From positions 1 through 33,787 of the forward strand of contig CAILMU010000219.1 in NCBI GenBank assembly GCA_903835325.1: a stretch of 33,787 nt of DNA, in the 5' to 3' direction. Both the position numbers and the translations under genes were made by a program. Below, piece by piece: positions 8,890-16,690 of this stretch; position 1 is the first letter of the stretch, and every line of letters begins with the position of its first letter. This stretch comes from an uncultured Microcaldota archaeon. GTDB lineage: Archaea; Micrarchaeota; Micrarchaeia; Anstonellales; Bilamarchaeaceae. The notes below the pieces were generated by a model. The model searched no databases, had not been told where the DNA came from, and was given only the letters and a program-made list of their open reading frames with translations.

Positions 8890-11001
8890 ATGACTATATT
8901 AAAGATACGCAAACGTGACGGCTCGATAGTCGAATTCAACAAAGACAAGATCACGAATGCCATATTCAAGGCTGCCCAGTCTGTCGGCGGGACGGATCGG
9001 GCGGAATCAGAGAAGGTGGCGGATCTCGCGATTGAATACATCAACAAGAAATACCGCGAGGACTACACCCCGACAGTGGAAGAGATACAGGATATCGTGG
9101 AGAAGGCGCTCATCGACAAGGGCCACGCCATGACGGCGAAGTCGTACATCCTCTACCGCCACCGCAAGAACGTCGAGCGCGAGATGAAGAAGATGCTCGG
9201 CGTCCAGGACGACCTGAAGCTTCCTCTGAACTCTGTGCAGGTCCTGGAGAAGAGATACCTGCTGAGGGACGAGGGCGGCAAGGTCATCGAGAGTCCGAGC
9301 ACGCTGTTCCGCAGGGTCGGCCATTTCCTGGCATCGAACGAATTGACCTATGGCGCGGATCAATCGGGCGCCAAGTATTACGAGGATGCTTTCTTCCAGA
9401 TAATGACCAGCTTCGAGTTCCTGCCTAACTCGCCGACACTCATGAACGCCGGCACTTCGCTAGGCCAGCTCGCCGCATGCTTCGTGCTCCCTGTGAAGGA
9501 TGATATCGCCCAGATATTCGGTTCTGTCCGGGATCAGGCCATCATCCACAAGACAGGGGGCGGGACGGGCTTCTGCTTCTCCTACCTTCGGCCCAGGGGG
9601 GACTATGTCAAGAGCACCGCGGGCGTGGCGAGCGGACCCTTGTCTTTCATGAGCGCATTCGACAACGCCACCAACGTGATCAAGCAGGGTGGCAAACGGC
9701 GCGGCGCGAACATGGCGACGATGCATGTGTGGCATCCGGATATCGAGGAGTTCATAACCGCCAAGCAGACTCCTGGGGTCCTGGAGAATTTCAATGTCAG
9801 TGTGATGGCTGACGACCGATTCATGAAAGCCGTAGAAACGAACTCCGAGTACGAGCTCGTCAACCCGCGCAACAACGCGGTAATCAGGAAAGTCGGGGCG
9901 CGCAGCCTCTTCAAGCTGATAGCGTACAGCGCATGGAAATCGGCCGAACCGGGCCTCCTGTTCATAGACGAGATAAACCGCCAGAATCCGACCCCGCAAG
10001 ACCCGATACACGCGACGAATCCCTGCGGAGAGGTGCCGATGCCTGATTATGAATCATGCAACCTCGGGAGCATCAATCTCTCAAGGTTCGTGGAGCTGGA
10101 TTGGAGCAAGACGGCCTGGAAGAAGAAAATAGATTGGGAGAGGCTCAGGTATGTGGCCAGGCTGGGTTTCCAGTTCCTTGACAATGTGATAGATTTGAAC
10201 AAATACCCTATCCCTGAGATACGGACCCAGACCATGAAGAACCGGCGCATAGGCCTAGGGGTCATGGGATTCTCCAGGATGCTCTTCAAGATGGGCGTGC
10301 GGTACGATTCGGATATGGGTTATGAGATCGGCGAGCAGGTGATGAAATTCATCACTGATGAGGCTCGGAAGATGAGCCACGAGCTCGGCCGCGCAAGGGG
10401 TTCGTTCCCTTCCTTCAAGGACAGCGTCTGGGCAGAGAAATACGACGCTATGAGGAACGCGACATGCACCTCTATCGCGCCCACCGGAACGATATCCATG
10501 ATAGCGAACACGAGCAGCGGGGTAGAGCCTGTATTCGCATTATCGTTCCTGAAGACTGTCAGGGCCGGACAGTACTACTATTGCGACGATGTCTTCGAGC
10601 AGGTCCTGAAGGTCCGCGGGCTCTACAGCGAGGAGCTCATGCAGAAGGTCATGGAGGAAGGCACCATAGCGCATATGGACGACCTGCCCCAGGATATCAA
10701 GAACGTCTTCAGGGTTTCGCATGACATCCAGCCCGAATCGCATGTCATGATGCAGGCGGCGTTCCAGAGGCACACCGACCTTGCCGTCAGCAAGACCATC
10801 AACATGCCCGGAGACGCTACAGTCGAGGATGTCGAGAACGTCTATATCCTTGCCTGGAAGAATGGCTGCAAGGGCATCACGATATACCGCGACGGCTCGA
10901 GAAGCGAGCAGGTGCTTCATGTAGGCAAAAGCGCCAAGACCAAAGGGGTCGAGGAGGATGTGTACAAAGTCCTCCAGTCCCAAGTCGCGGTAGCCAAATG
11001 A
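8890..11001 (+). CDS. nrdJ: Adenosylcobalamin-dependent (class II) ribonucleotide reductase
   Basis: A 703-aa enzyme reducing ribonucleotides to deoxyribonucleotides for DNA synthesis. Residues 1-95 are an ATP-cone, the allosteric site (ILKIRKRDGSIVEFNKDKI). The catalytic ten-stranded barrel follows. Active-site cysteines are Cys197 (QLAACFV), Cys379 in NPCGE with Glu381 (thiyl-radical site) and Cys390 (YESCNLGS). Other family marks are GGGTGF, GGKRRGANM and SIAPTGTIS. NPCGE and single-gene organisation indicate class II rather than class I. The C-terminal tail lacks the CxxC pair that usually passes electrons from thioredoxin. ATG 8890 is chosen because the ATP-cone begins there; the frame extends back to 8842. 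Convergent with the aminotransferase gene 52 nt away. Confidence 0.95.
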   Translation: MTILKIRKRDGSIVEFNKDKITNAIFKAAQSVGGTDRAESEKVADLAIEYINKKYREDYTPTVEEIQDIVEKALIDKGHAMTAKSYILYRHRKNVEREMKKMLGVQDDLKLPLNSVQVLEKRYLLRDEGGKVIESPSTLFRRVGHFLASNELTYGADQSGAKYYEDAFFQIMTSFEFLPNSPTLMNAGTSLGQLAACFVLPVKDDIAQIFGSVRDQAIIHKTGGGTGFCFSYLRPRGDYVKSTAGVASGPLSFMSAFDNATNVIKQGGKRRGANMATMHVWHPDIEEFITAKQTPGVLENFNVSVMADDRFMKAVETNSEYELVNPRNNAVIRKVGARSLFKLIAYSAWKSAEPGLLFIDEINRQNPTPQDPIHATNPCGEVPMPDYESCNLGSINLSRFVELDWSKTAWKKKIDWERLRYVARLGFQFLDNVIDLNKYPIPEIRTQTMKNRRIGLGVMGFSRMLFKMGVRYDSDMGYEIGEQVMKFITDEARKMSHELGRARGSFPSFKDSVWAEKYDAMRNATCTSIAPTGTISMIANTSSGVEPVFALSFLKTVRAGQYYYCDDVFEQVLKVRGLYSEELMQKVMEEGTIAHMDDLPQDIKNVFRVSHDIQPESHVMMQAAFQRHTDLAVSKTINMPGDATVEDVENVYILAWKNGCKGITIYRDGSRSEQVLHVGKSAKTKGVEEDVYKVLQSQVAVAK

Positions 11002-11053
11002 AGCGAACGCGACGATAAAACAAAATAAACCTATCTTTCAGCATGACTGCATG

Positions 11054-12769
11054 TCAAGGCTTTTTATTCTTGCCAATCAACAGGTTGCCGAGCGGAATCC
11101 CCGGAAGGTCCGCCTTTTTCATCGCGGTCCTTATGATGCGGGCCATCTTCTTGTATCTTGAGAGAAGTTCGTTCGGCGACTCGATGCCGTTGACCCTCTC
11201 CCGGAAGTATCCCGCGGTCGCGCTTTCCCTGTCCTTCTTCGTGGTGATGTCTTTCAGTTCCACTCCGACCAGTTCCGACATGGTCGCAAGGTCTATGTTG
11301 TAGGCTGGTTCGAGGTATCTCTCGCCGTCCAAGAGCATCTGCTTGAACGCCGCCTGTATCGTATCAACAATCGGGTGCCTCTCACCCCCATTGATCAGGT
11401 GCTTCTCCTCCTTGAAGTCTTCCCATAGTATCGCAGCGCCAGCCTCGCTCCCTTCCGAACGGAGGCGGATAATCTTCGCTATCTCCTCTGCGACCGCTTT
11501 CGTGTTTATGGAACGCACGTGTATCATCTGCGCTCCGGTGCCGGTCAGTATGATGGCCTTTGCTTCGGTAAGTTCCGAGAATCCCAGGGACTTGTACCTC
11601 AGATCGATGCCAAGGCCTTCTATTGCACGGATGACGCCATCGCGCGTCGTTCCCGGAAGGCACCCATCGCCTATCGGGGGCGTGTACGCCACAAGCTGGC
11701 CGCATTCATCCATGATGACGAAAGCATTCTCTGCCGACCCCTCCACGAACTTCCCCTTGCTGTTGAAAGCGAGGATTTCGCCATAGCCGAAGAAATTGCC
11801 CATGTTTATGGCCATCATGGAATTGACGTAATTTCCAGACACTTTCATGTTCGATGGCATCGTGTCATCGTGAATCCTCCTGTACGGGGATGCAAGGACG
11901 TCGAGGCCGCGTTTGTAATCCTCTTCGCTCAGGTAAAGTGCCCATGGAAGGGTTATCGCGCCGAAGTGCATATCCTTGCTTTTTATCTTGCGGGCGCCGC
12001 TCGCTTCCTGTTCGCTGAAGCATGATGGGACCTTCAGGCCCTGCGCTCCTGCGACCACGCCGAATAAGCGAATATAGCCGGCATTCATCATCTCAAGATC
12101 CTGCGGGAAGTAGTCTGCCGAAACCAGGCGCCCGAGGAAAGCGAGCATCTTCGTGATGGTATCCAGCCTCTTCATGGTGAGGTTCATTGGAAGGCCGAAA
12201 CCCCCAGCTACCTTCATTGTGAGGGGCAATTCCATCTGCTCAGAGTGACCATTGGGATACGTCTTCACAATAGGTATGGACATCTCCTGCCCTTCCTGGT
12301 ACCTCTTCTCCGCAAGGTCATAGAACTGTTTCGGGTAAGGCGCCATGCCCAGAGCGATGCTTTGAAGGTCGTGCTCAGCTGAAAACGATTCAACGATGAG
12401 CCTTGCGAGGACAGGGTTGAACAGGCTGGCCGAGTGCTGGAAGCGGGCGAAATTGCATGCTGGCCTGCTCAGTACTACTCCGTTTGGCGAATCGTAGAAG
12501 CGCATGCCCTCGAAAAACGCTTCTCCGTAATGAATCGCCTGGCTCAATGATGTGTCGAGCGCGATGTTGGCGGGCACGAAACCGCCGGCGCGGCTGTTGT
12601 AGAATCTCGTTACGCCGCTGTCTATCGGGATTTTCGAGACCTCGTATGCGCGCTCTCCTTCTGGATCGAAGCCATACAACGGGACCATCTGGGTGTCCAG
12701 CTGCTTTTTCCCCCTAATCAGATATCCGAATCCGCCATTATCAAGCTCATTCTTCATCTTAAGCACCAT
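11054..12769 (-). CDS. Class IV PLP aminotransferase, branched-chain-like, with large insertion and C-terminal extension
   Basis: A 571-aa protein whose core matches the branched-chain aminotransferase/D-amino-acid transaminase fold (type IV PLP): YGEAFFEGMRFYD near residue 85, the PLP-lysine region SNMKVSGNYVNSM (Lys309), FVEGSAENAFVI, TPPIGDGCLPGTTRDGVI, and TGTGAQMIHVRSI. These enzymes transfer amino groups to make Leu, Ile and Val. The usual length is about 300 residues. Here some 80-100 extra residues lie between the first helix and GYIRLFGV (about 143-228), and about 95 extra form the C-terminus. ATG 12769 has AAGGAG (12787-12782) twelve bases upstream; TTG 12775 is six bases from it and is a real alternative. 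TATA at 12813-12820. Substrate is uncertain. Confidence 0.85.
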   Translation of the reverse strand: MVLKMKNELDNGGFGYLIRGKKQLDTQMVPLYGFDPEGERAYEVSKIPIDSGVTRFYNSRAGGFVPANIALDTSLSQAIHYGEAFFEGMRFYDSPNGVVLSRPACNFARFQHSASLFNPVLARLIVESFSAEHDLQSIALGMAPYPKQFYDLAEKRYQEGQEMSIPIVKTYPNGHSEQMELPLTMKVAGGFGLPMNLTMKRLDTITKMLAFLGRLVSADYFPQDLEMMNAGYIRLFGVVAGAQGLKVPSCFSEQEASGARKIKSKDMHFGAITLPWALYLSEEDYKRGLDVLASPYRRIHDDTMPSNMKVSGNYVNSMMAINMGNFFGYGEILAFNSKGKFVEGSAENAFVIMDECGQLVAYTPPIGDGCLPGTTRDGVIRAIEGLGIDLRYKSLGFSELTEAKAIILTGTGAQMIHVRSINTKAVAEEIAKIIRLRSEGSEAGAAILWEDFKEEKHLINGGERHPIVDTIQAAFKQMLLDGERYLEPAYNIDLATMSELVGVELKDITTKKDRESATAGYFRERVNGIESPNELLSRYKKMARIIRTAMKKADLPGIPLGNLLIGKNKKP

Positions 12770-12907
12770 CCACAAGATATGCTCCTTCTTGAATCGAATT
12801 TGTTGCGGAATGTATTAAAACGTTGGGAACCGAAAATCGAAATTCGCAAACTTTATATTCAATCTCGTACAATCAAGCATAAACAGATGACAGAGGTCTC
12901 GATTTGT

Positions 12908-14017
12908 ATGAAAACAACCATCAGTGTTATCAAAGCGGATATAGGAGGATTCCCAGGCCATCAGGATGTCCACCCGGAACTCATTAAAGTTGCGAAGGAG
13001 ATGCTGGCGACCGCAAAGAAATCCGGGCAGCTCACTGATTTCTTTGTGGGAAAATGCGGCGACGACCTGCAGCTTATAATGACGCACTCGAAAGGCGTCG
13101 ATTGCAAGGAGATACACAAGCTCGCCTGGGACACATTCGTCGCAGGTACCGAGGTAGCGAAGAGGCTCAAGCTATACGGGGCGGGACAGGACCTTCTCAG
13201 CGACGCGTTCTCTGGGAATGTCAAGGGCATGGGCCCTGGGGTCGCCGAGCTCGAATTCGAGGAAAGGACGAGCGAACCGGTTATCGTCTTCATGATGGAC
13301 AAAACGGATCCCGGCGCGTTCAACCTGCCGGTATACCGCATGTTCGCGGATCCTTTCTGCACGCCCGGGCTCGTCATAGATCCGTCGATGCAAGGGGGCT
13401 TCCATTTCGAGGTCTATGATACGGTAGAAGGCCGAAAGATAACATTCAAGACCCCGGAGGAGATGTACTCCATGCTCGCTTTCGTGGGTTCGCGCTCGCG
13501 ATACGTGATAAAAAGGGTCTATCCTGGTCCGGGAAACAAAGTCTCTGAGAAAGAGGCCGTGGCATGCGTCTCCACAGAGAAGCTCTCCCAGATAGCAGGG
13601 CAATATGTCGGAAAGGACGACCCTGTCGCGATAGTCAGGTGCCAATCCGGGCTTCCTGCTGTGGGGGAGGTGCTGGAGCCATTCAGTTTCCCGCATCTGG
13701 TCGCAGGCTGGATGAGAGGCTCGCACCAGGGTCCGATGATGCCCTGTGCGATGGAACAGGCAACGCCTACCCGCCTGGACGGACCGCCGCGTGTCGTAGC
13801 CCTCGGTTTCCAGTTAGCCAATGGCACTCTAGTCGGGCCTGCGGATATCTTCAAGGATGTCTCCTATGATTACACGCGCCAGAAAGCGAACGAGATAGCC
13901 GAATACATGCGCAGGCATGGGCCGTTCGAACCCCACCGCCTGCCTGAAGAGGACCTTGAATATACCAATCTCCCGAAACTCCAGGAGAAATTCAAAGGCA
14001 GGTTCACGAAGATATGA
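12908..14017 (+). CDS. fbp: Fructose-1,6-bisphosphate aldolase/phosphatase (bifunctional, type V)
   Basis: A 369-aa archaeal gluconeogenic enzyme. It condenses dihydroxyacetone phosphate and glyceraldehyde 3-phosphate and then removes the C1 phosphate, giving fructose 6-phosphate. The N-terminus MKTTISVIKADIGGFPGHQD and the metal-binding MMDKTDPGAFNLP are characteristic. In GQYVGKDDPVAIVR, Tyr233 and Lys236 have the Y-x-x-K spacing of the known Tyr/Schiff-base Lys pair. Length is normal for the family. ATG 12908 has AGAGGT (12892-12897) ten bases upstream, and TATA TTTATATT (12852-12859) predicts a start near 12883. The gene overlaps the DUF192 gene by four bases (ATGA). It points to gluconeogenesis in this organism. 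Confidence 0.95.
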   Translation: MKTTISVIKADIGGFPGHQDVHPELIKVAKEMLATAKKSGQLTDFFVGKCGDDLQLIMTHSKGVDCKEIHKLAWDTFVAGTEVAKRLKLYGAGQDLLSDAFSGNVKGMGPGVAELEFEERTSEPVIVFMMDKTDPGAFNLPVYRMFADPFCTPGLVIDPSMQGGFHFEVYDTVEGRKITFKTPEEMYSMLAFVGSRSRYVIKRVYPGPGNKVSEKEAVACVSTEKLSQIAGQYVGKDDPVAIVRCQSGLPAVGEVLEPFSFPHLVAGWMRGSHQGPMMPCAMEQATPTRLDGPPRVVALGFQLANGTLVGPADIFKDVSYDYTRQKANEIAEYMRRHGPFEPHRLPEEDLEYTNLPKLQEKFKGRFTKI

Positions 14018-14490
14018 ATGGCCAGGATATAGGGATAGCGCTGTTTGCGGCCATCGTCCTGGTGGCCCTATTCTATCTTATTTATTCATTCACTATCGCA
14101 AAGAACACGGTTAAGAAGGTCTCGATAACGAATCCTGGCGGCTCTATCATAACCGTGGATGCGGAAATCGCCGACAACCCATTCAAAATGATGAAAGGCT
14201 TGATGGGAAGGAGCTCCTTGGACGAGAATGCAGGTATGCTGTTTGTCTTCCAATCCGAAGCCATCCAGACCTTTTGGATGCTCAATACCACGATACCGCT
14301 AGACGCGCTTTTCATCAAGGAGAATGGCTCTGTCGCCGAGATAATCCAGATGGAGCCATGCGGTCTCAACGTGACGAAATGCAAGACATATGCACCGAAC
14401 GAGACCGCGAGGTATGTGCTCGAAGTGAACAAAGGATTCTCGCAAAGGCACGGGATTATCGCTGGGAAAAGCGCTGTCAGCCTGCCCTAA
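14014..14490 (+). CDS. DUF192 family protein with N-terminal membrane anchor
   Basis: A 158-aa protein. Residues 5-26 form one membrane helix (IGIALFAAIVLVALFYLIYS), so the rest probably faces outside the cell. Residues about 35-155 match the DUF192 beta-fold: the KMMKGLMGRSSLDENAGMLF motif, FWMLNTTIPLDALFI and the C-terminal YVLEVNKGF. The biochemical role of DUF192 is unknown. The start codon overlaps the stop of the aldolase/phosphatase gene (ATGA), so translation is likely coupled. The gene is followed by a strong hairpin. Confidence 0.88.
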   Translation: MNGQDIGIALFAAIVLVALFYLIYSFTIAKNTVKKVSITNPGGSIITVDAEIADNPFKMMKGLMGRSSLDENAGMLFVFQSEAIQTFWMLNTTIPLDALFIKENGSVAEIIQMEPCGLNVTKCKTYAPNETARYVLEVNKGFSQRHGIIAGKSAVSLP

Positions 14491-14514
14491 CTGACGATTT
14501 TGGATGAAAAGGGG

Positions 14515-14553
14515 AGCATAGGGGCAGGGGGATGGTTATGTAGCCCCTATGCT
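14515..14553 (+). terminator. Strong 11-bp hairpin between the DUF192 gene and dphB
   Basis: AGCATAGGGGC (14515-14525) pairs perfectly with GCCCCTATGCT (14543-14553) around a 17-nt loop, followed by TTCTTTCC. It is among the most stable hairpins outside genes in the window. A terminator or 3' stabiliser for the fbp-DUF192 transcript is the simplest reading; a small structured RNA is possible. Most archaeal terminators need no stem, so the role is uncertain. Confidence 0.45.
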
Positions 14554-14568
14554 GTTCTTTCCACTGAA

Positions 14569-14584
14569 GGAAATGAACATTTCC
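14569..14584. promoter_or_regulatory. Palindrome upstream of the dphB promoter
   Basis: GGAAATGaaCATTTCC is a perfect 7-bp inverted repeat with a two-base centre, ending 18 bases before the dphB TATA box TTTATAAA (14603-14610). That box is centred 26-27 nt before ATG 14633, so dphB looks leaderless. The site could bind a dimeric regulator; this is inferred from position only. Confidence 0.35.
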
Positions 14585-14632
14585 CATTATTGAAGGTTTT
14601 TGTTTATAAACATTACGACAATCAACTAAAAC

Positions 14633-15337
14633 ATGACACTTATTCTCGTTGGAGCTGGGGTCGCCTTCGACTTGACGCTGGAAGGCCTGGAAGCCCTCAA
14701 AAGATGCGATGAAGCGTATATAGAGACATATACCAACCCGGCCCAAGATGGGGCTATTGAGCGGATTGAGGGCCTCTGCGGGAAGAATCTGGTGAGGCTC
14801 GGGCGCGACAGGGTCGAAAGCCAATTCCTGGTCGAGAAGGCGCGTTCTGCCGATATCTGCCTTGTCGTCTCGGGCGATCCTCTCACGGCAACGACGCATA
14901 TAACGCTCATCATGGATGCCAAATCCAGCGGTATCAGTGTCCGCACAATCCATAACTCCTCCATATATTCGGTCGCACCGGCCCGTTCAGGCCTCCAGAT
15001 ATACCGTTTCGGCAAGACTGCCAGCCTGGTCAATCCTAGGCCGAATTACAAGCCGGTATCATCGCTCGATATAATACGCCAGAACCAGGAAAACAACACA
15101 CATACGCTCGTTTTGCTCGATACAGAGCCCAAACCAATGGAAGCCAAGGACGCCCTGGATATGCTATCGGAGTTCAGCCATGCCGTCGTACTCTCAAGGC
15201 TGGCTTCGCCTGACGAGAAGATAACTTATGGAAAAATCGCTGATTTAAAAGGAAAAGGATTGGGGTCTCCCCCATTCGCGATTATCATACCCGGGAAGCT
15301 GCATCCTGTGGAGCAGGAATTCCTGGATATGCTATAG
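14633..15337 (+). CDS. dphB: Diphthine synthase
   Basis: A 234-aa SAM-dependent methyltransferase that makes diphthine on a histidine of translation elongation factor 2, a modification confined to archaea and eukaryotes. Family marks are the N-terminal VGAGVAFDLTLEGLEALKRC, VSGDPLTATTHITLIMDA and the HNSSIYSVAP region (HNASI in most relatives), then the C-terminal SPPFAIIIPGKLHPVEQEF. It is a little shorter than the usual 255-270 residues. In the N-terminal motif, where relatives have GLYDEKDIT, the sequence is shorter (GVAFDLT). The gene has its own leaderless promoter and is convergent with the small basic peptide gene 21 nt away. Confidence 0.92.
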   Translation: MTLILVGAGVAFDLTLEGLEALKRCDEAYIETYTNPAQDGAIERIEGLCGKNLVRLGRDRVESQFLVEKARSADICLVVSGDPLTATTHITLIMDAKSSGISVRTIHNSSIYSVAPARSGLQIYRFGKTASLVNPRPNYKPVSSLDIIRQNQENNTHTLVLLDTEPKPMEAKDALDMLSEFSHAVVLSRLASPDEKITYGKIADLKGKGLGSPPFAIIIPGKLHPVEQEFLDML

Positions 15338-15358
15338 AAATGAAAAAAGGCAGAGAAT

Positions 15359-15481
15359 TCAGCAAGCCTTGCCTTTCTTGCTTTTCTTGCCCTTGGCGCC
15401 TTTCACCATCTTAGACATGCCCAGAGGCTTCTTGACGGTCTTGACGACGCCGCTCACAAAGTTCTTCAAAGTCGATATCAT
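15359..15481 (-). CDS. 40-aa very basic small protein
   Basis: Reading the minus strand from ATG 15481 gives 40 codons: MISTLKNFVSGVVKTVKKPL, then a tail of Gly/Lys repeats (KGAKGKKSKKGKAC) ending in Cys before TGA 15361-15359. AGGAGG (15494-15489) lies seven bases before the ATG, an excellent SD. A TATA box (TTTATATA, about 15550-15557) predicts a leader of about 45 nt. The N-terminal 20 residues can form an amphipathic helix and the rest is a polycation, so binding to nucleic acid or to a membrane is plausible. About a third of the residues are lysine. An overlapping ATG (15485) opens a different, short frame and is less well spaced. It sits between the 3' ends of dphB and the polymerase IV gene. 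Confidence 0.65.
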   Translation of the reverse strand: MISTLKNFVSGVVKTVKKPLGMSKMVKGAKGKKSKKGKAC

Positions 15482-15589
15482 TCATATCCCTCCTAACCCC
15501 AGCGCCCTAACGGCATCTGAGTATATGTTATTTATTATGGTCAAAAGGGTATATAAAGTTATGTTTTTAGGCTAATTGTGTAATAAACC

Positions 15590-16636
15590 TCAAAACAACG
15601 TGGTCTGCTTGCCCAGATCCATGAAGTTCCCGAACCTGATGCCTATCCGGCGGATATCATGTTTATCTTCGTCAAGGAATTGCCTGACCAGCGCAACCTT
15701 CTCTTTCCCCGTATCCTCGCTCCATGCTCTTGGTTTCTTAAACGAGAGCGAACGGGTATGCGTTTTCATGTCATCGGTTATGAATATTATCCCGACCGTT
15801 GAATAGGATTTCTTCATCTCGAGGAGCCACTGCTTGGCCTCTTTCTCAAGTTCATCCAATTTCGCGAGGATCAGGTACGGGTCCCTTGTCTTCTCCTTCA
15901 GGGTGCCTATCCTGCTCACTTCCTCCTGCTCCTTCTCCTCCCCGAGCATGGCAGGATAGCGTCCTGCCCCGAGGTCGATTAGCCAGGAGCCGGTCTTCTT
16001 ACCGAAGATCTCGGATAGTGCGACAGGATCCGCCTTCCCAAGGTCCTTGACCTTGATAATCCCAAGCTGGTTCAACGCCCCTGCAGTCTTCGGCCCTATC
16101 CCAGGCACTTTCTCGACCTCGGAATTCTCGATGAATGAGCGCTGCGCTCTCTCATCAAGGCTCAATAAGCCATCAGGCTTGCTCTTCGATGCTGCCATCT
16201 TGGCGCCTAACGGCGATGGCGCCACGCCGATGCTGCATCTGAGCGCGGTCGCCTGGATGATGGCATCTTTCAGACCCGGGGCTTTCTCCGCCGCCTGTGC
16301 ATCCTCCCCATTCCATTCGTCTATGCTCGCTTGTACGACGTGTTCGACACGCGAACGTATGATCGAATCGATTTGTGCCGACACTTCCGCATAATATTCC
16401 CTGTCCGCAGGCAGGAAAATCGATTCGTGGGGAGGAGCCCGTTTCTTCGCCTGTATTATCGGCATGCCTGCATGTATGCCGAGCGCCCTGCCAGGGTAGT
16501 TGACAGAGCTCACGACTCCGGAATCGGCGGTGCGTCCGCTATACATGCACACCACGATTATCTTGCCGCTCATCATCGGGCGGCGCCTCTCCTCGGCCTG
16601 GGCATAGAAATAGTCCATATCGATATGGATGAACAC
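15590..16636 (-). CDS. dinB: DNA polymerase IV (Y family, DinB/Dpo4-like)
   Basis: A 348-aa translesion polymerase. Catalytic acids are Asp6 (HIDMDYFYAQAE) and Asp106-Glu107 in SIDEWNGE. The usual SIDEAYLD motif is altered after Glu107 and the palm loop is short. YPGRALGIHAGMPI is the fingers motif, LRCSIGVAPSPLGAKMAAS and KPDG complete the palm, and VEKVPGIGPKTAGALNQLGI is a helix-hairpin-helix thumb. The C-terminal little-finger domain ends in KQTTLF, which resembles a PCNA-interacting tail. The start is GTG 16636. No ATG is in frame, and the minus-strand box TAAATAAT (16659-16666) is centred 26-27 nt upstream, so the gene looks leaderless with a GTG start. Divergent from the methyltransferase gene. 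Confidence 0.92.
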   Translation of the reverse strand: MFIHIDMDYFYAQAEERRRPMMSGKIIVVCMYSGRTADSGVVSSVNYPGRALGIHAGMPIIQAKKRAPPHESIFLPADREYYAEVSAQIDSIIRSRVEHVVQASIDEWNGEDAQAAEKAPGLKDAIIQATALRCSIGVAPSPLGAKMAASKSKPDGLLSLDERAQRSFIENSEVEKVPGIGPKTAGALNQLGIIKVKDLGKADPVALSEIFGKKTGSWLIDLGAGRYPAMLGEEKEQEEVSRIGTLKEKTRDPYLILAKLDELEKEAKQWLLEMKKSYSTVGIIFITDDMKTHTRSLSFKKPRAWSEDTGKEKVALVRQFLDEDKHDIRRIGIRFGNFMDLGKQTTLF

Positions 16637-16658
16637 GTCTCATGTTTCTATTGGAAGC

Positions 16659-16666
16659 ATTATTTA
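16659..16666. promoter_or_regulatory. Shared bidirectional TATA element
   Basis: ATTATTTA on the plus strand (TAAATAAT on the minus) is the only A/T box between the divergent polymerase IV and methyltransferase genes. Its centre is 26-27 nt from the polymerase GTG (16636) and 28-29 nt from the methyltransferase ATG (16691), so one element appears to serve two leaderless transcripts. Confidence 0.5.
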
Positions 16667-16690
16667 GCTTGCGCTGGGAAACAAAATCCT

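Noticed and set aside
8760-8890. Cobalamin riboswitch before the B12-dependent reductase gene
   Set aside because: I see no B12-box-like sequence or the needed multi-arm structure in the roughly 120-nt leader, only a short hairpin.
15369-15575. 68-codon plus-strand frame between dphB and the polymerase gene
   Set aside because: Antisense to the 40-aa basic gene and lacks an SD or spaced TATA; the minus-strand reading has both.
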